Assembly (NCBI RefSeq): GCF_031179285.1 | Contig: NZ_JAPSHY010000003.1 | Location: 160,019 to 224,018 of the forward strand | Length of the DNA stretch: 64,000 nucleotides | Source: Microbacterium sp. | GTDB taxonomy: Bacteria; Actinomycetota; Actinomycetes; Actinomycetales; Microbacteriaceae | Direction of reading: 5' to 3' | In this document: one piece after another, positions 18,357 to 26,077 of the stretch | How the letters are laid out: the number at the start of each line of letters is the position of its first letter | Numbering within the stretch: position 1 is the first letter of the stretch | The notes under the pieces: model-generated | The model's database searches: none | What the model was told of the DNA's origin: nothing | What the model saw: only the letters and a program-made list of their open reading frames with translations | Translations under genes and position numbers: made by a program

Positions 18357-19130
18357 TCAGTGCTTGCCGTCGCCGTCGAGGTCGGGAGCCCGCTCGAAGA
18401 CCTCGGGCTCGAGGGCGAGCTCCTGCGCCTCCACGGCATCGGTGACGATGTCTTCGCCCGCCGCCGCAGCCTTCTTGGCCTTGTACCGTTCACGGAAGTA
18501 GTGCCAGATGGTGACCAGCGCGGTGCCACCGACGGCGGCGAGCAGGATGACGTCGATGTACTCCTCTACGAACGCGGCCAGGAACGGGATGAAGCCGATC
18601 ACGTACCCGAACATGGTCAGCCCGAAGCCCCAGAGCACGGCGCCGATGAGGTTGTAGAGGGTGTACTTGCCCTTGTGCATGTGGCCGACGCCGGCGGCGA
18701 CCGGGGCGAAGGTGCGCACGATCGGCACGAAGCGGGCGAGGATGATCGTGAGACCGCCGAAGCGCTCGAAGAACGCATTGGTGCGTTCGACGTTCTTCAC
18801 GCTGAACAGCCCGGATTCCTTGCGCTCGAAGACCGCAGGGCCGCCCTTGTGGCCGATGAGATAGCCGACTTCGCCGCCGACGAATGCCGAGAGCCCGATG
18901 AGCAGTGCGACCAGCCACACGTTGATGCCGAACACGCCTCCCGGCGCATAGTCCTGCGGGTGCGAGAGGAGCCCTGCGATGACCAGCAGCGTGTCGCCCG
19001 GCAGCAGGAAGCCGATGAGCAGTCCGGTCTCGGCGAAGACGATGAAGCACACCACCACGAGAGCCCAGGGGCCGGCGGCGCCGATGATCGTGGCGGGGTC
19101 GAGCCAGGGGATGAGGGCAGCGTGATGCAT
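18357..19130 (-). CDS. DedA family membrane protein
   Basis: A 257-residue DedA/SNARE-associated membrane protein with ~5 hydrophobic segments. Typical stretches are ETGLLIGFLLPGDTLLVIAGLL (residues ~30-52), GGEVGYLIGHKGG, and the conserved ILARFVPIVRTFAPVAAGVGHM (~135-158), whose arginines are functionally important in the family. Members act as lipid (undecaprenyl phosphate or phospholipid) flippases or translocases. The highly charged C-terminus is probably cytosolic. A strong TATACT -10 lies about 36 nt upstream of the ATG. Confidence 0.9.
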   Translation of the reverse strand: MHHAALIPWLDPATIIGAAGPWALVVVCFIVFAETGLLIGFLLPGDTLLVIAGLLSHPQDYAPGGVFGINVWLVALLIGLSAFVGGEVGYLIGHKGGPAVFERKESGLFSVKNVERTNAFFERFGGLTIILARFVPIVRTFAPVAAGVGHMHKGKYTLYNLIGAVLWGFGLTMFGYVIGFIPFLAAFVEEYIDVILLAAVGGTALVTIWHYFRERYKAKKAAAAGEDIVTDAVEAQELALEPEVFERAPDLDGDGKH

Positions 19131-19166
19131 GGGGTCCCGTCGTAGGAGGCGGTCGGCGGCTGGCTC

Positions 19167-19172
19167 AGTATA
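19167..19172 (-). promoter_or_regulatory. -10 element TATACT upstream of dedA
   Basis: TATACT on the minus strand, 5 of 6 matches to the consensus. The -35 is not recognisable. It leaves a ~30-nt leader before the ATG at 19130. Confidence 0.45.
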
Positions 19173-19210
19173 GCCGTGGTCACGGCGGGGATCCTGGGTT
19201 GGCGGCGGTG

Positions 19211-19227
19211 CTTCAGCGGCGCTTCAG
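19211..19227 (+). promoter_or_regulatory. Direct repeat CTTCAG-N5-CTTCAG (probable response-regulator box)
   Basis: CTTCAG at 19211-19216 and 19222-19227, one helical turn (11 bp) apart, 23 nt before the response-regulator ATG. The same pair recurs at 21285-21301 before the downstream PepSY gene. OmpR/PhoB regulators bind tandem direct repeats with this period. Confidence 0.6.
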
Positions 19228-19249
19228 GTGGGCGGACCAGACTGGGAGG

Positions 19250-19927
19250 ATGCGGATTCTCCTGGTGGACGACGAGGTGCGTCTCGCCGACGGCATCTGC
19301 CGCGGTCTCGAGGTCGAGGGCATGACCGTCGACGTCGTGCACACCGGGACGGACGGGCTGCGGATGGCGGGGGAGCGCGACTACGACGCGATCGTGCTCG
19401 ATGTGATGATGCCCGGAATGAGCGGGTACCGCGTCTGCCGGGAGTTGCGGGCGCAGGACGACTGGACGCCGGTGCTCTTCCTGACGGCGAAGGACGGCGA
19501 GTGGGACGAGGTGGAGGGCCTCGACACCGGCGGTGACGACTGGCTGACGAAGCCCTTCTCCTACCCCGTCCTCGTCGCGCGCATCCGCGCGCTCGTGCGG
19601 CGCGGCGCGCGGGAGCGCCCGGCCGTGCTCGAGGCGGGCGACCTGCGGCTCGACCCCGCCGCCCGCCAGGTGTTCCGCGGCGAGACCGAGATCTCGCTCA
19701 CGGCGCGAGAGCTCTCGGTACTTGATTTCCTGATGCGCCGTCGCGGCGAGGTCGTCACCAAGCGCGAGGTGATCGCGAACGTGTGGGGCGACGACTTCGA
19801 CGCCGACCCGAACATCGTCGAGGTGTACGTCGGGCACCTGCGCGCGAAGCTCGATCGTCCGTTCGGCCGCAGAGCGATCGACACCGTGCGCGGTGCGGGG
19901 TACCGGCTGGCGGCCGACGGTGGCTGA
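19250..19927 (+). CDS. Two-component response regulator, OmpR/PhoB type
   Basis: A 225-residue regulator. The receiver domain (1-~118) has the acidic pair in LLVDDEVRLADG, the phosphorylated Asp in AIVLDVMMPGMSG (residue ~51) and Lys in DDWLTKPFSYPVL (~101). The winged-helix DNA-binding domain (~130-222) has LTARELSVLDFLMRRRGEVVTKREVI and VEVYVGHLRAKLDRPF. The ATG is at 19250; a CAGACT hexamer ends 6 nt before it, suggesting a leaderless message. It overlaps the kinase gene by 8 nt. Confidence 0.94.
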   Translation: MRILLVDDEVRLADGICRGLEVEGMTVDVVHTGTDGLRMAGERDYDAIVLDVMMPGMSGYRVCRELRAQDDWTPVLFLTAKDGEWDEVEGLDTGGDDWLTKPFSYPVLVARIRALVRRGARERPAVLEAGDLRLDPAARQVFRGETEISLTARELSVLDFLMRRRGEVVTKREVIANVWGDDFDADPNIVEVYVGHLRAKLDRPFGRRAIDTVRGAGYRLAADGG

Positions 19928-21248
19928 CGGCGCGGCGGCCCGGCGCGGCACCGGCCGGACGCGCTCGATCCGTACCCGAGTCACGTTCGGGGCGGCGCTC
20001 GTCGTCGCGGTCGCGCTCATCGCCGGATCCGTCGCCGGGGTTCTGCTCCTGTCTCAATCTCTCACCGACGGCGTCTCCGCGTCGCTCGAGAACGATCTCG
20101 ACACCATCGGCGACCGTCTGGACGAGCGGCGATTCGACATCGAGACCATCGGAGACGAGGTGCTCGTCCGGCATCGGGGGCGGGAGGGGGTGAGCGTCAA
20201 CGACGAGGACGCGACGGCGCTGCCGGAGATCGGCGAGGACCGCGTCGAGCGGATCGTGATCGACGGGGACGCGTTTCTGGCGGCATCCGAGACCACCGAG
20301 GCGGGAGTCGTCACGGTCGCGCGTCAGCTGGAGCAGGTGGAGGAGGCGGTCTCGACGGCCGCCGGCCTGCTGGCCGTCGCCGTACCGCTGGCGATCGCCA
20401 TGATCGGCCTCGTCGTCTGGGTGGTGGCCAAGCGAGCACTCGAACCCGTGGAACGACTGCGACGCCAGGTCGACGAGATCGACGCCTCGGGGCTCGATCG
20501 CCGGCTCGACGGCGGCGGAGCGGGCGACGAACTCGACAGGCTCGCCGGCACGATGAACCGGATGCTCGACCGTATCGAGCACTCGCAGCGGACGCAGCGG
20601 CGGTTCGTCAGCGATGCGTCCCACGAGCTGCGTTCACCGCTGGCGACCATCCGCCAGCATGCGGAGCTCGCCGCCGCCCACCCCGAGACGACGTCGACCG
20701 AGGCGCTCACCGAGGTGGTGCTGCAGGAGGGGGCGCGGATGCAGGAGCTCGTCGAGGGTCTGCTGCTGCTCGCGCGCCTCGACGAGCACGGAGGTCTCGG
20801 GGCCGCGGCACCGGTCGACGTGGACGACCTCGCTCTCGCGGAGGTGCGCCGGCTGCGCAGGCTCGGTGTGCGCGTCGATGCCGGCGGGATCTCGTCGGGA
20901 CGGGTGAGGGGCAACGAGGTGCTGCTCGCGCGGGCGCTTCGCAATCTCGCCGACAACGCGGCCCGCCATGCCGGCTCGACGGTCGCGCTGCGCGTTCGCA
21001 CCGACGAGTCCCGGGTCGTCGTCGAGGTCGAGGATGACGGCGGGGGCATCGATCCGGCAGAGCGCGAGCGCGTCTTCGAGCGGTTCTCCCGACTCGATGA
21101 CGGCCGGGCGCGGGATGAGGGCGGCAGCGGGCTGGGCCTTGCGATCGTGCGGGAGGTCGCTCTCGCGCACGGCGGGTCGGTGACGGTGGACGCCGGCGCG
21201 TCGGGCGGGGCGAGGTTCATCCTCACGCTGCCGACCCTCGCCGAATGA
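19920..21248 (+). CDS. Two-component sensor histidine kinase
   Basis: A 442-residue membrane kinase. TM1 lies near residues 19-45 and TM2 near ~145-170, with a ~95-residue acidic extracytoplasmic sensor between them. Then come a HAMP domain (AKRALEPVERLRRQVDEID), the phospho-His box RRFVSDASHELRSPLATIRQHAEL, the N box LRNLADNAARHA, G1 DDGGGI, F box VFERFSRLDDGRARDEGGSGLGLAI, and G2. It partners the upstream regulator. The GTG start at 19920 overlaps the regulator stop, and another in-frame ATG upstream (19893) lies inside the regulator. The stimulus is unknown; the PepSY target gene suggests cell-envelope or metal/peptide stress. Confidence 0.93.
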   Translation: MADGAAARRGTGRTRSIRTRVTFGAALVVAVALIAGSVAGVLLLSQSLTDGVSASLENDLDTIGDRLDERRFDIETIGDEVLVRHRGREGVSVNDEDATALPEIGEDRVERIVIDGDAFLAASETTEAGVVTVARQLEQVEEAVSTAAGLLAVAVPLAIAMIGLVVWVVAKRALEPVERLRRQVDEIDASGLDRRLDGGGAGDELDRLAGTMNRMLDRIEHSQRTQRRFVSDASHELRSPLATIRQHAELAAAHPETTSTEALTEVVLQEGARMQELVEGLLLLARLDEHGGLGAAAPVDVDDLALAEVRRLRRLGVRVDAGGISSGRVRGNEVLLARALRNLADNAARHAGSTVALRVRTDESRVVVEVEDDGGGIDPAERERVFERFSRLDDGRARDEGGSGLGLAIVREVALAHGGSVTVDAGASGGARFILTLPTLAE

Positions 21249-21284
21249 CGGCTTGCCGTCGTTCCTGAAGACCGCGTCAGGATG

Positions 21285-21301
21285 CTTCAGCGGGGCTTCA
21301 G
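21285..21301 (+). promoter_or_regulatory. Second CTTCAG-N5-CTTCAG box, before the PepSY gene
   Basis: CTTCAG at 21285-21290 and 21296-21301, same spacing and same CGG(C/G)G spacer as upstream of the response regulator. An inverted CTGAAG is at 21264-21269. The PepSY gene start is 23 nt downstream, the same distance as for the regulator. Confidence 0.6.
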
Positions 21302-21324
21302 TACCCGCGCGCGAAGCTGGATGC

Positions 21325-22176
21325 ATGAACGACAACGAGCGCATCAACGACAACAGCGGGTCCGCCCACGACCAGGTGCCGGCAGCGCCCAACTCCGCGG
21401 TTCCGGCGGGGGCATCCGCTTCCCCGACCGATCCGACCGTCGAGGTGCCGGCCGACCCGGCGGCATCCGCACCGCACTCCGCTCCCGACCACACGACCGC
21501 GAAGCCGCGCCGGCGGGGCGCCTCCCGTCCGGTGCTGTGGGGTGTCGGCGCGGGCGTCGCGCTGCTGCTGGTGGGCGGTGTCGGACTCGCCGTCGGCATG
21601 GAGATCGGCGAAGACCTCGACTCTTCGTCGTCGCAGCAGGGATCGGACGAAGACCGCGACGAGCGGGCCGACGACGGTGAGGGCGACCGCCGTGATGAGG
21701 CCCGGTCGGAGGATCGCGACGACGACCGTGGTGAGAGTGGTCAGAGCGGTGACCTCGCCGCGTCCGACGTGGAGTCGCTGAGCGGCGCCGCCACCGCCGC
21801 CCTCGACGCCACCGGCGGCGCCGGTGTCAGCTCGATCGATGTCGAGCGCGGCGGTTACGAGGTCGAGGTGCGGTTCGACGACGACACGGACGCGGATGTG
21901 TTCGTCTCGGCGGATGGTGACGTCTCGGAGCCGCGCGGCCGCGACGAGGGCACGTCGGCCGAGCCGGTGCTCGACCTCGAGCGGCTCGACGCGATCGCCG
22001 ATGCGGCCTCGTCTGCCGCCCCGGCAGCAGACGGCGAGGGCACGATCGATGCGATCTCGACGTCCGACGACGACGCGGCGGCCTTCGAGGTCACGCTGCG
22101 ATACCCGGACGGCCGCGAGTTCGAGGCTGCTCTGGCGGACGACCTGTCGGTCGTGTCGACCGATCTCGACGACTGA
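21325..22176 (+). CDS. PepSY-type membrane-anchored protein, likely target of the two-component system
   Basis: A 283-residue protein. A cytosolic Ala/Pro-rich N-terminus (1-~72) is followed by one membrane helix (VLWGVGAGVALLLVGGVGLAVG), a very acidic Asp/Glu/Arg/Ser spacer (~100-145), and two PepSY-like repeats: SGAATAALDATGGAGVSSIDVE..YEVEVRFDDDTDADVFV and LDAIADAASSAA..DAISTSDDDAAAFEVTLRYPDG. PepSY domains are small extracytoplasmic folds linked to protease inhibition or metal binding. The ATG at 21325 is preferred because the reading begins beyond the regulator box. It forms a third gene of the RR-HK locus with its own promoter. Confidence 0.8.
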   Translation: MNDNERINDNSGSAHDQVPAAPNSAVPAGASASPTDPTVEVPADPAASAPHSAPDHTTAKPRRRGASRPVLWGVGAGVALLLVGGVGLAVGMEIGEDLDSSSSQQGSDEDRDERADDGEGDRRDEARSEDRDDDRGESGQSGDLAASDVESLSGAATAALDATGGAGVSSIDVERGGYEVEVRFDDDTDADVFVSADGDVSEPRGRDEGTSAEPVLDLERLDAIADAASSAAPAADGEGTIDAISTSDDDAAAFEVTLRYPDGREFEAALADDLSVVSTDLDD

Positions 22177-22210
22177 CCTGCGGGCACCGGCGCGGGTGCT
22201 CGGCACTCGG

Positions 22211-22292
22211 TGCGGAAGGTGGGACTTGAACCCACACGCCCGAAGGCACAGGAACCTAAATCCTGCGTGTCTGCCGATTTCACCACTCCCGC
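22211..22292 (-). tRNA. tRNA-Leu (anticodon UAG)
   Basis: An 82-nt cloverleaf with a long variable arm. The acceptor stem is GCGGGAG/CTTCCGC with discriminator A at 22211. The anticodon stem CAGGA/TCCTG encloses loop TTTAGGT (anticodon TAG, reads CUA). The variable arm is TGCCTTCGGGCG, and the T-loop contains GTTCAAGTC. The class II shape and anticodon give leucine. The 3' CCA is not encoded. Confidence 0.95.
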
Positions 22293-22338
22293 GCGGTGAC
22301 CTCAGTCTACCGATGCCGGCTGTTCCCGATTTGCGGGA

Positions 22339-23217
22339 TCAGCCGACATCGTCGCGTAGCAGCATCAGCGCGACGATCTCATCGACCGTCCGCCCGGCGG
22401 CGAGACGGTAAGAGGCGACGGCGTCGTCGCCGGTCAGTTGCGCGGTGATCGCTCCGGTGCTCGTCCACCGCTGCGGGCCGAGGCGCGACCCGACCATCGG
22501 CCGCAACTCGGGAGCAGGAAGCGCTTCGTGAGCGGGCAGTGCTGCAAGACCCCGCGCGGCACGTGCCTCGGCCGCCACCGCGGCGACGATCCAGCTTTCG
22601 GCAAATGCGATCGGACGGATGCTGGCGACGGGCGCGCCGGAACCGCGGAACACCTGCGTCATAGTGTCGGCCCGCCGCACCACCCAGTGCTCCGCATGCA
22701 GGTCGAAGTGGCACTCACTGTCGGCGTGCAGCTCGATCGCGGCGCCCAGCGTCTGCAGCGCCCCCACGCACTGGGCGGACAGCAATCGCTCGCGCTGCTC
22801 GCGTTCGCGGCGGTGCAACTCCTGCTCGCGCTTGCGCACTGCGATCGGTGCATACTCCGCCGCGAGCGTGTCGCGATGGGCCGGAGCGCCCTCGGCGAGT
22901 CGCTGGAACAGCCACTCCGGATCGATCTGAAGGAAATAGCGGAAATGCACCGTCTCGACCGGGCGCTCGGGACTCAGCGCGCGGTCGGGCACCAGCAGGC
23001 GTACGCCGTGATCGGCGGACCACACGGCAGACACCTCGCCGCCCACGACAGCGACCCATGACCACCCTCGGGAGTGGATCTCGGGCGCGGATGCCTCGAG
23101 CATGCGGCTGACGGGCGTGCCGGGGGCGAAGTGGGTGACGCGAGCGTGCGAGATGGCGTCGTCGCCCATCGCGACGCTGTCGCGGTCGACGTTCACGGTG
23201 ATCTGCGGGGCGGTCAC
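22339..23217 (-). CDS. Hypothetical protein
   Basis: A 292-residue soluble protein of no recognised family. The N-terminal half has beta-strand-like stretches (GWSWVAVVGGEVSAVWSADHGVRLLVP). A charged helical segment (VRKREQELHRREREQRERLLSAQ, residues ~127-150) looks coiled-coil. The C-terminal half is Ala-rich and helical. Codon phase is typical of the chromosome and the gene is monocistronic. The GTG start has TAGCAT exactly 6 nt upstream, so the message is probably leaderless. Confidence 0.75.
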   Translation of the reverse strand: MTAPQITVNVDRDSVAMGDDAISHARVTHFAPGTPVSRMLEASAPEIHSRGWSWVAVVGGEVSAVWSADHGVRLLVPDRALSPERPVETVHFRYFLQIDPEWLFQRLAEGAPAHRDTLAAEYAPIAVRKREQELHRREREQRERLLSAQCVGALQTLGAAIELHADSECHFDLHAEHWVVRRADTMTQVFRGSGAPVASIRPIAFAESWIVAAVAAEARAARGLAALPAHEALPAPELRPMVGSRLGPQRWTSTGAITAQLTGDDAVASYRLAAGRTVDEIVALMLLRDDVG

Positions 23218-23223
23218 CCCGCG

Positions 23224-23229
23224 ATGCTA
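23224..23229 (-). promoter_or_regulatory. -10 element TAGCAT, leaderless
   Basis: TAGCAT on the minus strand ends 6 nt before the GTG at 23217. Confidence 0.5.
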
Positions 23230-23236
23230 CCGGTGT

Positions 23237-23270
23237 CCCGGCCGCCGGTAGGAGCGAGCCGGCGGCCGGG
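23237..23270 (-). terminator. Hairpin terminator after the Pro-rich gene
   Basis: Perfect 12-bp inverted repeat CCCGGCCGCCGG (23237-23248) / CCGGCGGCCGGG (23259-23270) with a 10-nt loop, 6 nt past the stop of the 23277-23540 gene and just upstream of the promoter of the next gene. No T-tract. Confidence 0.7.
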
Positions 23271-23276
23271 GGCGCG

Positions 23277-23540
23277 TCACGCCTGGGAGGTGGAGCCCGG
23301 GATGAGCGGCTCTTCCGGGTTCGGGGCGAGCGGCTCCGCCGGGTGCGGCGCCGACGGCTCGTCGGGAGTCGGCGTGAGCGGCTCGTTCGGGTGCATCGGC
23401 GACGGCTCGTCGGGGAAGGCCGGCGACGGCTCCGAGGGCGAGGGGACAGCGGGTCCGGGAGGGGTCTGACCGGGGTCGGTCGGCTCAGGGCCGGTCGGCT
23501 GCTCGCCGGGGACAGAGGGAACGGAGGTGGAGTCTGACAT
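23277..23540 (-). CDS. Small Pro/Glu/Ser-rich repeat protein
   Basis: An 87-residue protein made almost wholly of degenerate P-x-E-P units (FPDEPSPMHPNEPL, PTPDEPSAPHPAEPLAP, NPEEPLIPG) with a period of 8-10 residues. It is presumably disordered. It has no signal peptide or membrane segment. The ATG at 23540 follows AGAGAAGCAGATC. The function is unknown. It resembles Pro-rich linkers of cell-envelope proteins but stands alone. The strong downstream hairpin supports a real transcript. Confidence 0.6.
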   Translation of the reverse strand: MSDSTSVPSVPGEQPTGPEPTDPGQTPPGPAVPSPSEPSPAFPDEPSPMHPNEPLTPTPDEPSAPHPAEPLAPNPEEPLIPGSTSQA

Positions 23541-23684
23541 GATCTGCTTCTCTCTCGTCGGCGCGGGCACGGCGCCTTCGGCACCGGCTTCGGTCGATCC
23601 CAGTCGAACACATGGGAGGCGCAAGGTCTTGGCCCTTGCGCTTTGCGCGGCGATGTGTCGAGCCGCCGACGTGCTCGGTGCCGG

Positions 23685-24281
23685 TCAGGGCGTTGTCGCT
23701 CGTACTGCCGCCGGGCGCTCGAGTCGAACCCGCGCCACGACGACGCCCGCGACGATCGCGCCGATCCCGCCCACCGCCATGTCGCCGATGGTGTCGGCGT
23801 AGGTGACGAAGATCTCGTCGGTGATGAACGCGTGGCCCGCCCATTCCACCATCTCCCACAGCGCGCTCACGGCGAGCCCGAGCACCGACGTGATGACGAT
23901 GGCTCCGCGGCCGGTGAAGGCGTCTGAGTCCTGCGTCGGCACGATCCCGAGCCGCGCGAGCACGATGTAGGCGGTCGCTGCGATCACACCGGTGCAGACG
24001 AAGTGCACCACGAGGTCCCAGCCGGTGACGGTTCGATAGAGGTCGAGCACATTGCTCCACGCGGCCACCAGGACGGTCGCGCTCACCGCGATGTCGAACC
24101 AGGCACGCAGTCCCAGGACGCGGGGCAGCATGAGCGCTGGGAGCGCGAGGGCGAGGATGCCGGCATCGGTGAGCGTCGTCCAGATCGCCGCAGCCATCAC
24201 ACCGAGCGCGCCCAGCAGTCTCAGCGCGTCAGCGGCGAATTCGCCGACGCTAGCGGGAGGACGCAGGAAGTTCTCTTTCAT
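23685..24281 (-). CDS. Multi-pass membrane protein, DUF2238/YjdF-like
   Basis: A 198-residue protein with ~6 transmembrane helices. The segment WDLVVHFVCTGVIAATAYI and the later EMVEWAGHAF..YADTIGDMAVGGIGAIVAG place Asp/His and Glu/Asp residues inside helices, as in DUF2238 (YjdF) membrane proteins of unknown role. The ATG overlaps the stop of the upstream endonuclease/phosphatase-type gene by 4 nt (ATGA), so it is the last gene of a three-gene coupled operon. Confidence 0.72.
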   Translation of the reverse strand: MKENFLRPPASVGEFAADALRLLGALGVMAAAIWTTLTDAGILALALPALMLPRVLGLRAWFDIAVSATVLVAAWSNVLDLYRTVTGWDLVVHFVCTGVIAATAYIVLARLGIVPTQDSDAFTGRGAIVITSVLGLAVSALWEMVEWAGHAFITDEIFVTYADTIGDMAVGGIGAIVAGVVVARVRLERPAAVRATTP

Positions 24282-25129
24282 TCGGCACCTCCCGGCATCC
24301 TGTCACGTTCACCCGGGGGCATGCGCACGAGAGCCTGCACGGGCAGGTGATCCGATGGCCAGCTGCCGCCGAACCGGCGCGCGTTGATGGCGGTCCGCAG
24401 AACGCCCACGCCGGCCGAGACGAGGATCGCGTCGATCCGTGCTCCGCGCCGGGGGTCGCGATAGCCGGTGAAGGTGCGCCACTCCGGAGTGAGGCGCGCG
24501 CTCGCCGCGGTCCACGCGTCCGTCAGGGCTCCTTCGCTGAGCAGCGCCTGCATCGGGGCAGAGGAGGGACCGGCGTTGAAGTCGCCGGTGACGATCGCGG
24601 GCAGCGTCTGATCCGCGACGAGCCGGCGCACCTCGGCCGCCGCACACCGTCGCGCCGTCGGTGAGAACGCATCGAGATGGGTGTTCACCGCGATGAACCT
24701 CTTCGACGTGGCCCGGTCACGCAGCGTCGCCCGTACGATGACGCGCGGGATGAGATTGCCCCACGATGTCGATCCGGCCTCGTCCGGACGGTCCGACAAC
24801 CACGTCTGCCGCCAGTCGAGCAGTTCGAGCCGGGCGGTGTCCAAGAACAGCGGGCACCCTTCGCCGCGGTGCCCGGGCCGGCGGCCGTGACCGACGAAGC
24901 GGTATTCGCCGCCGAGAGCCTCACGAATCGCCACGGCCTGGTGCGGAAGCGCCTCCTGCACCCCGAGCACGCTCGGCCGCTCCTGCCGGAGCAGCGCGGC
25001 CACCCGCGGCACGCGCGTGGGCCAACGATCCGCTGGCAGCCACGCGAGCTTCCCCAGGTCGCGCCGCACGTTGAAGCTCATGACGTGCAGGTCGGGTGCT
25101 GCGGCCGGGCCGATGAGCGCGTCGTTCAT
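24278..25129 (-). CDS. Endonuclease/exonuclease/phosphatase family protein
   Basis: A 283-residue protein of the DNase I-like EEP fold: HVMSFNVRRD (metal-site Asn), VLGVQEAL (metal-binding Glu, residue ~58), NTHLDAF (catalytic His), TGDFNAGP (~195), and WPSDHLPVQA (final Asp-His pair). It has no signal peptide, so it is cytosolic. The family includes nucleases, sphingomyelinases and phosphoinositide phosphatases, and the substrate is not predictable here. The ATG overlaps the glycosyltransferase stop by 4 nt. Confidence 0.9.
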   Translation of the reverse strand: MNDALIGPAAAPDLHVMSFNVRRDLGKLAWLPADRWPTRVPRVAALLRQERPSVLGVQEALPHQAVAIREALGGEYRFVGHGRRPGHRGEGCPLFLDTARLELLDWRQTWLSDRPDEAGSTSWGNLIPRVIVRATLRDRATSKRFIAVNTHLDAFSPTARRCAAAEVRRLVADQTLPAIVTGDFNAGPSSAPMQALLSEGALTDAWTAASARLTPEWRTFTGYRDPRRGARIDAILVSAGVGVLRTAINARRFGGSWPSDHLPVQALVRMPPGERDRMPGGAE

Positions 25130-25926
25130 CGGAGTGCCTGCGTCGGCGTGGGGATGCGGAGTCGGTGCAGGATGCGGCGAAGGGCCAGGCGCACCCAGCG
25201 CAGCGGCGGGAAGTCGTCCGGCCAGTGGATGGTGACGGTGCGAAAGCCCCGCCGGAACCGATGCGCGAACGCCTGCGCGTCCCGGAAGGGGCGCATCGAC
25301 ATGCCCATCGGGGCATCGGCGAGGTACCGGATGCGGTGGCGCTCGCCGAGGTGGAAGGCGAGGTCGAGGTCGTCGTGCAGTTCGGGGTCGTCTCGGTGCA
25401 CCCGTGCGCTGACCGAGCGCCAGGCGGAGCGGCGGAACGCGAGGTTCGAACCGAACAGCGGCAGATGGCCGAGAGCCGGAATCGTCGCGACCGCGTAGGC
25501 GACGAGGTACGCGGTCGCGAGCGGCGTGCGCAGCGCGCGGGGTCCGTCGATGAAGCGGGCAGCTCCGGTGAACACCGAGACGCGGGGATGCCGCACGAAG
25601 GCCACCGCTGCCGCCTGTACCCACGTCTCGGCGGGAAGACAGTCGGCGTCGAGGCGCAGGATGAGATCACCGGTGGCGGCGTCGTAACCCGCCGCGCTCG
25701 CCGCGGGGATGCCGGGTTCATCGCACCGCACCACCCGGGCGCCCCGGCTCGTGGCCACCGCTGCCGAGGAATCGGTGGAGCCGTTGTCGACGACGATGAT
25801 CTCGTCGGCGGGCCGCGTCTGGCGGTGAAGCGCACGCAGGCATCGGTCGAGGAGTTCGGCGTCGTTCTTCACCGGGATCACGACCGACACGGTCAGCGGC
25901 GGTCCGGTGGGTGTGGAACGGTGCAC
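25126..25926 (-). CDS. Family 2 glycosyltransferase
   Basis: A 266-residue GT-A enzyme: VSVVIPVKNDAELLDRCLRAL at the N-terminus, IIVVDNGSTDSS, the metal-binding DLILRLDADCLP (DxD, residue ~90), and FGSNLAFRRSAW with a downstream acidic DDLDLAFHLG. There is no clear C-terminal membrane anchor, although a hydrophobic stretch LATAYLVAYAVATIPAL lies mid-protein. It probably transfers a sugar to a lipid or wall acceptor. The GTG start has GGAGGAG 5 nt upstream. It leads a GT2-EEP-membrane protein operon with two 4-nt overlaps. Confidence 0.88.
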   Translation of the reverse strand: MHRSTPTGPPLTVSVVIPVKNDAELLDRCLRALHRQTRPADEIIVVDNGSTDSSAAVATSRGARVVRCDEPGIPAASAAGYDAATGDLILRLDADCLPAETWVQAAAVAFVRHPRVSVFTGAARFIDGPRALRTPLATAYLVAYAVATIPALGHLPLFGSNLAFRRSAWRSVSARVHRDDPELHDDLDLAFHLGERHRIRYLADAPMGMSMRPFRDAQAFAHRFRRGFRTVTIHWPDDFPPLRWVRLALRRILHRLRIPTPTQALR

Positions 25927-25986
25927 GTGGTCTCCTCCGCGAGCGGTGTCTCAGACTATGCGCACAACCGGCCGGTGCCGACGCGG

Positions 25987-26013
25987 TTGACAGTGCCGAT
26001 CACGTTCGATACC
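25987..26013 (+). promoter_or_regulatory. Candidate promoter of the tad operon
   Basis: Perfect -35 TTGACA (25987-25992). The -10 is weak: GATACC (26008-26013) at 15 nt spacing. It points toward tadA, whose GTG is ~65 nt downstream. Confidence 0.45.
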
Positions 26014-26029
26014 GCACCACCGAGGCGGT

Positions 26030-26038
26030 TGTGGATAA
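26030..26038 (+). promoter_or_regulatory. DnaA box-like 9-mer
   Basis: TGTGGATAA, the exact complement of the consensus DnaA box TTATCCACA, between the candidate promoter and the tadA start. A single copy only. Confidence 0.4.
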
Positions 26039-26077
26039 CTTCGACAGCCGGATGCCGATTCTTGCGAGGATGCTCGC

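Noticed and set aside
23619..23641. GCGCAAGG/CCTTGCGC hairpin as terminator of the DUF2238-like gene
   Set aside because: Only an 8-bp stem, ~45 nt from the stop and without a T-tract on the relevant strand. Left unassigned.
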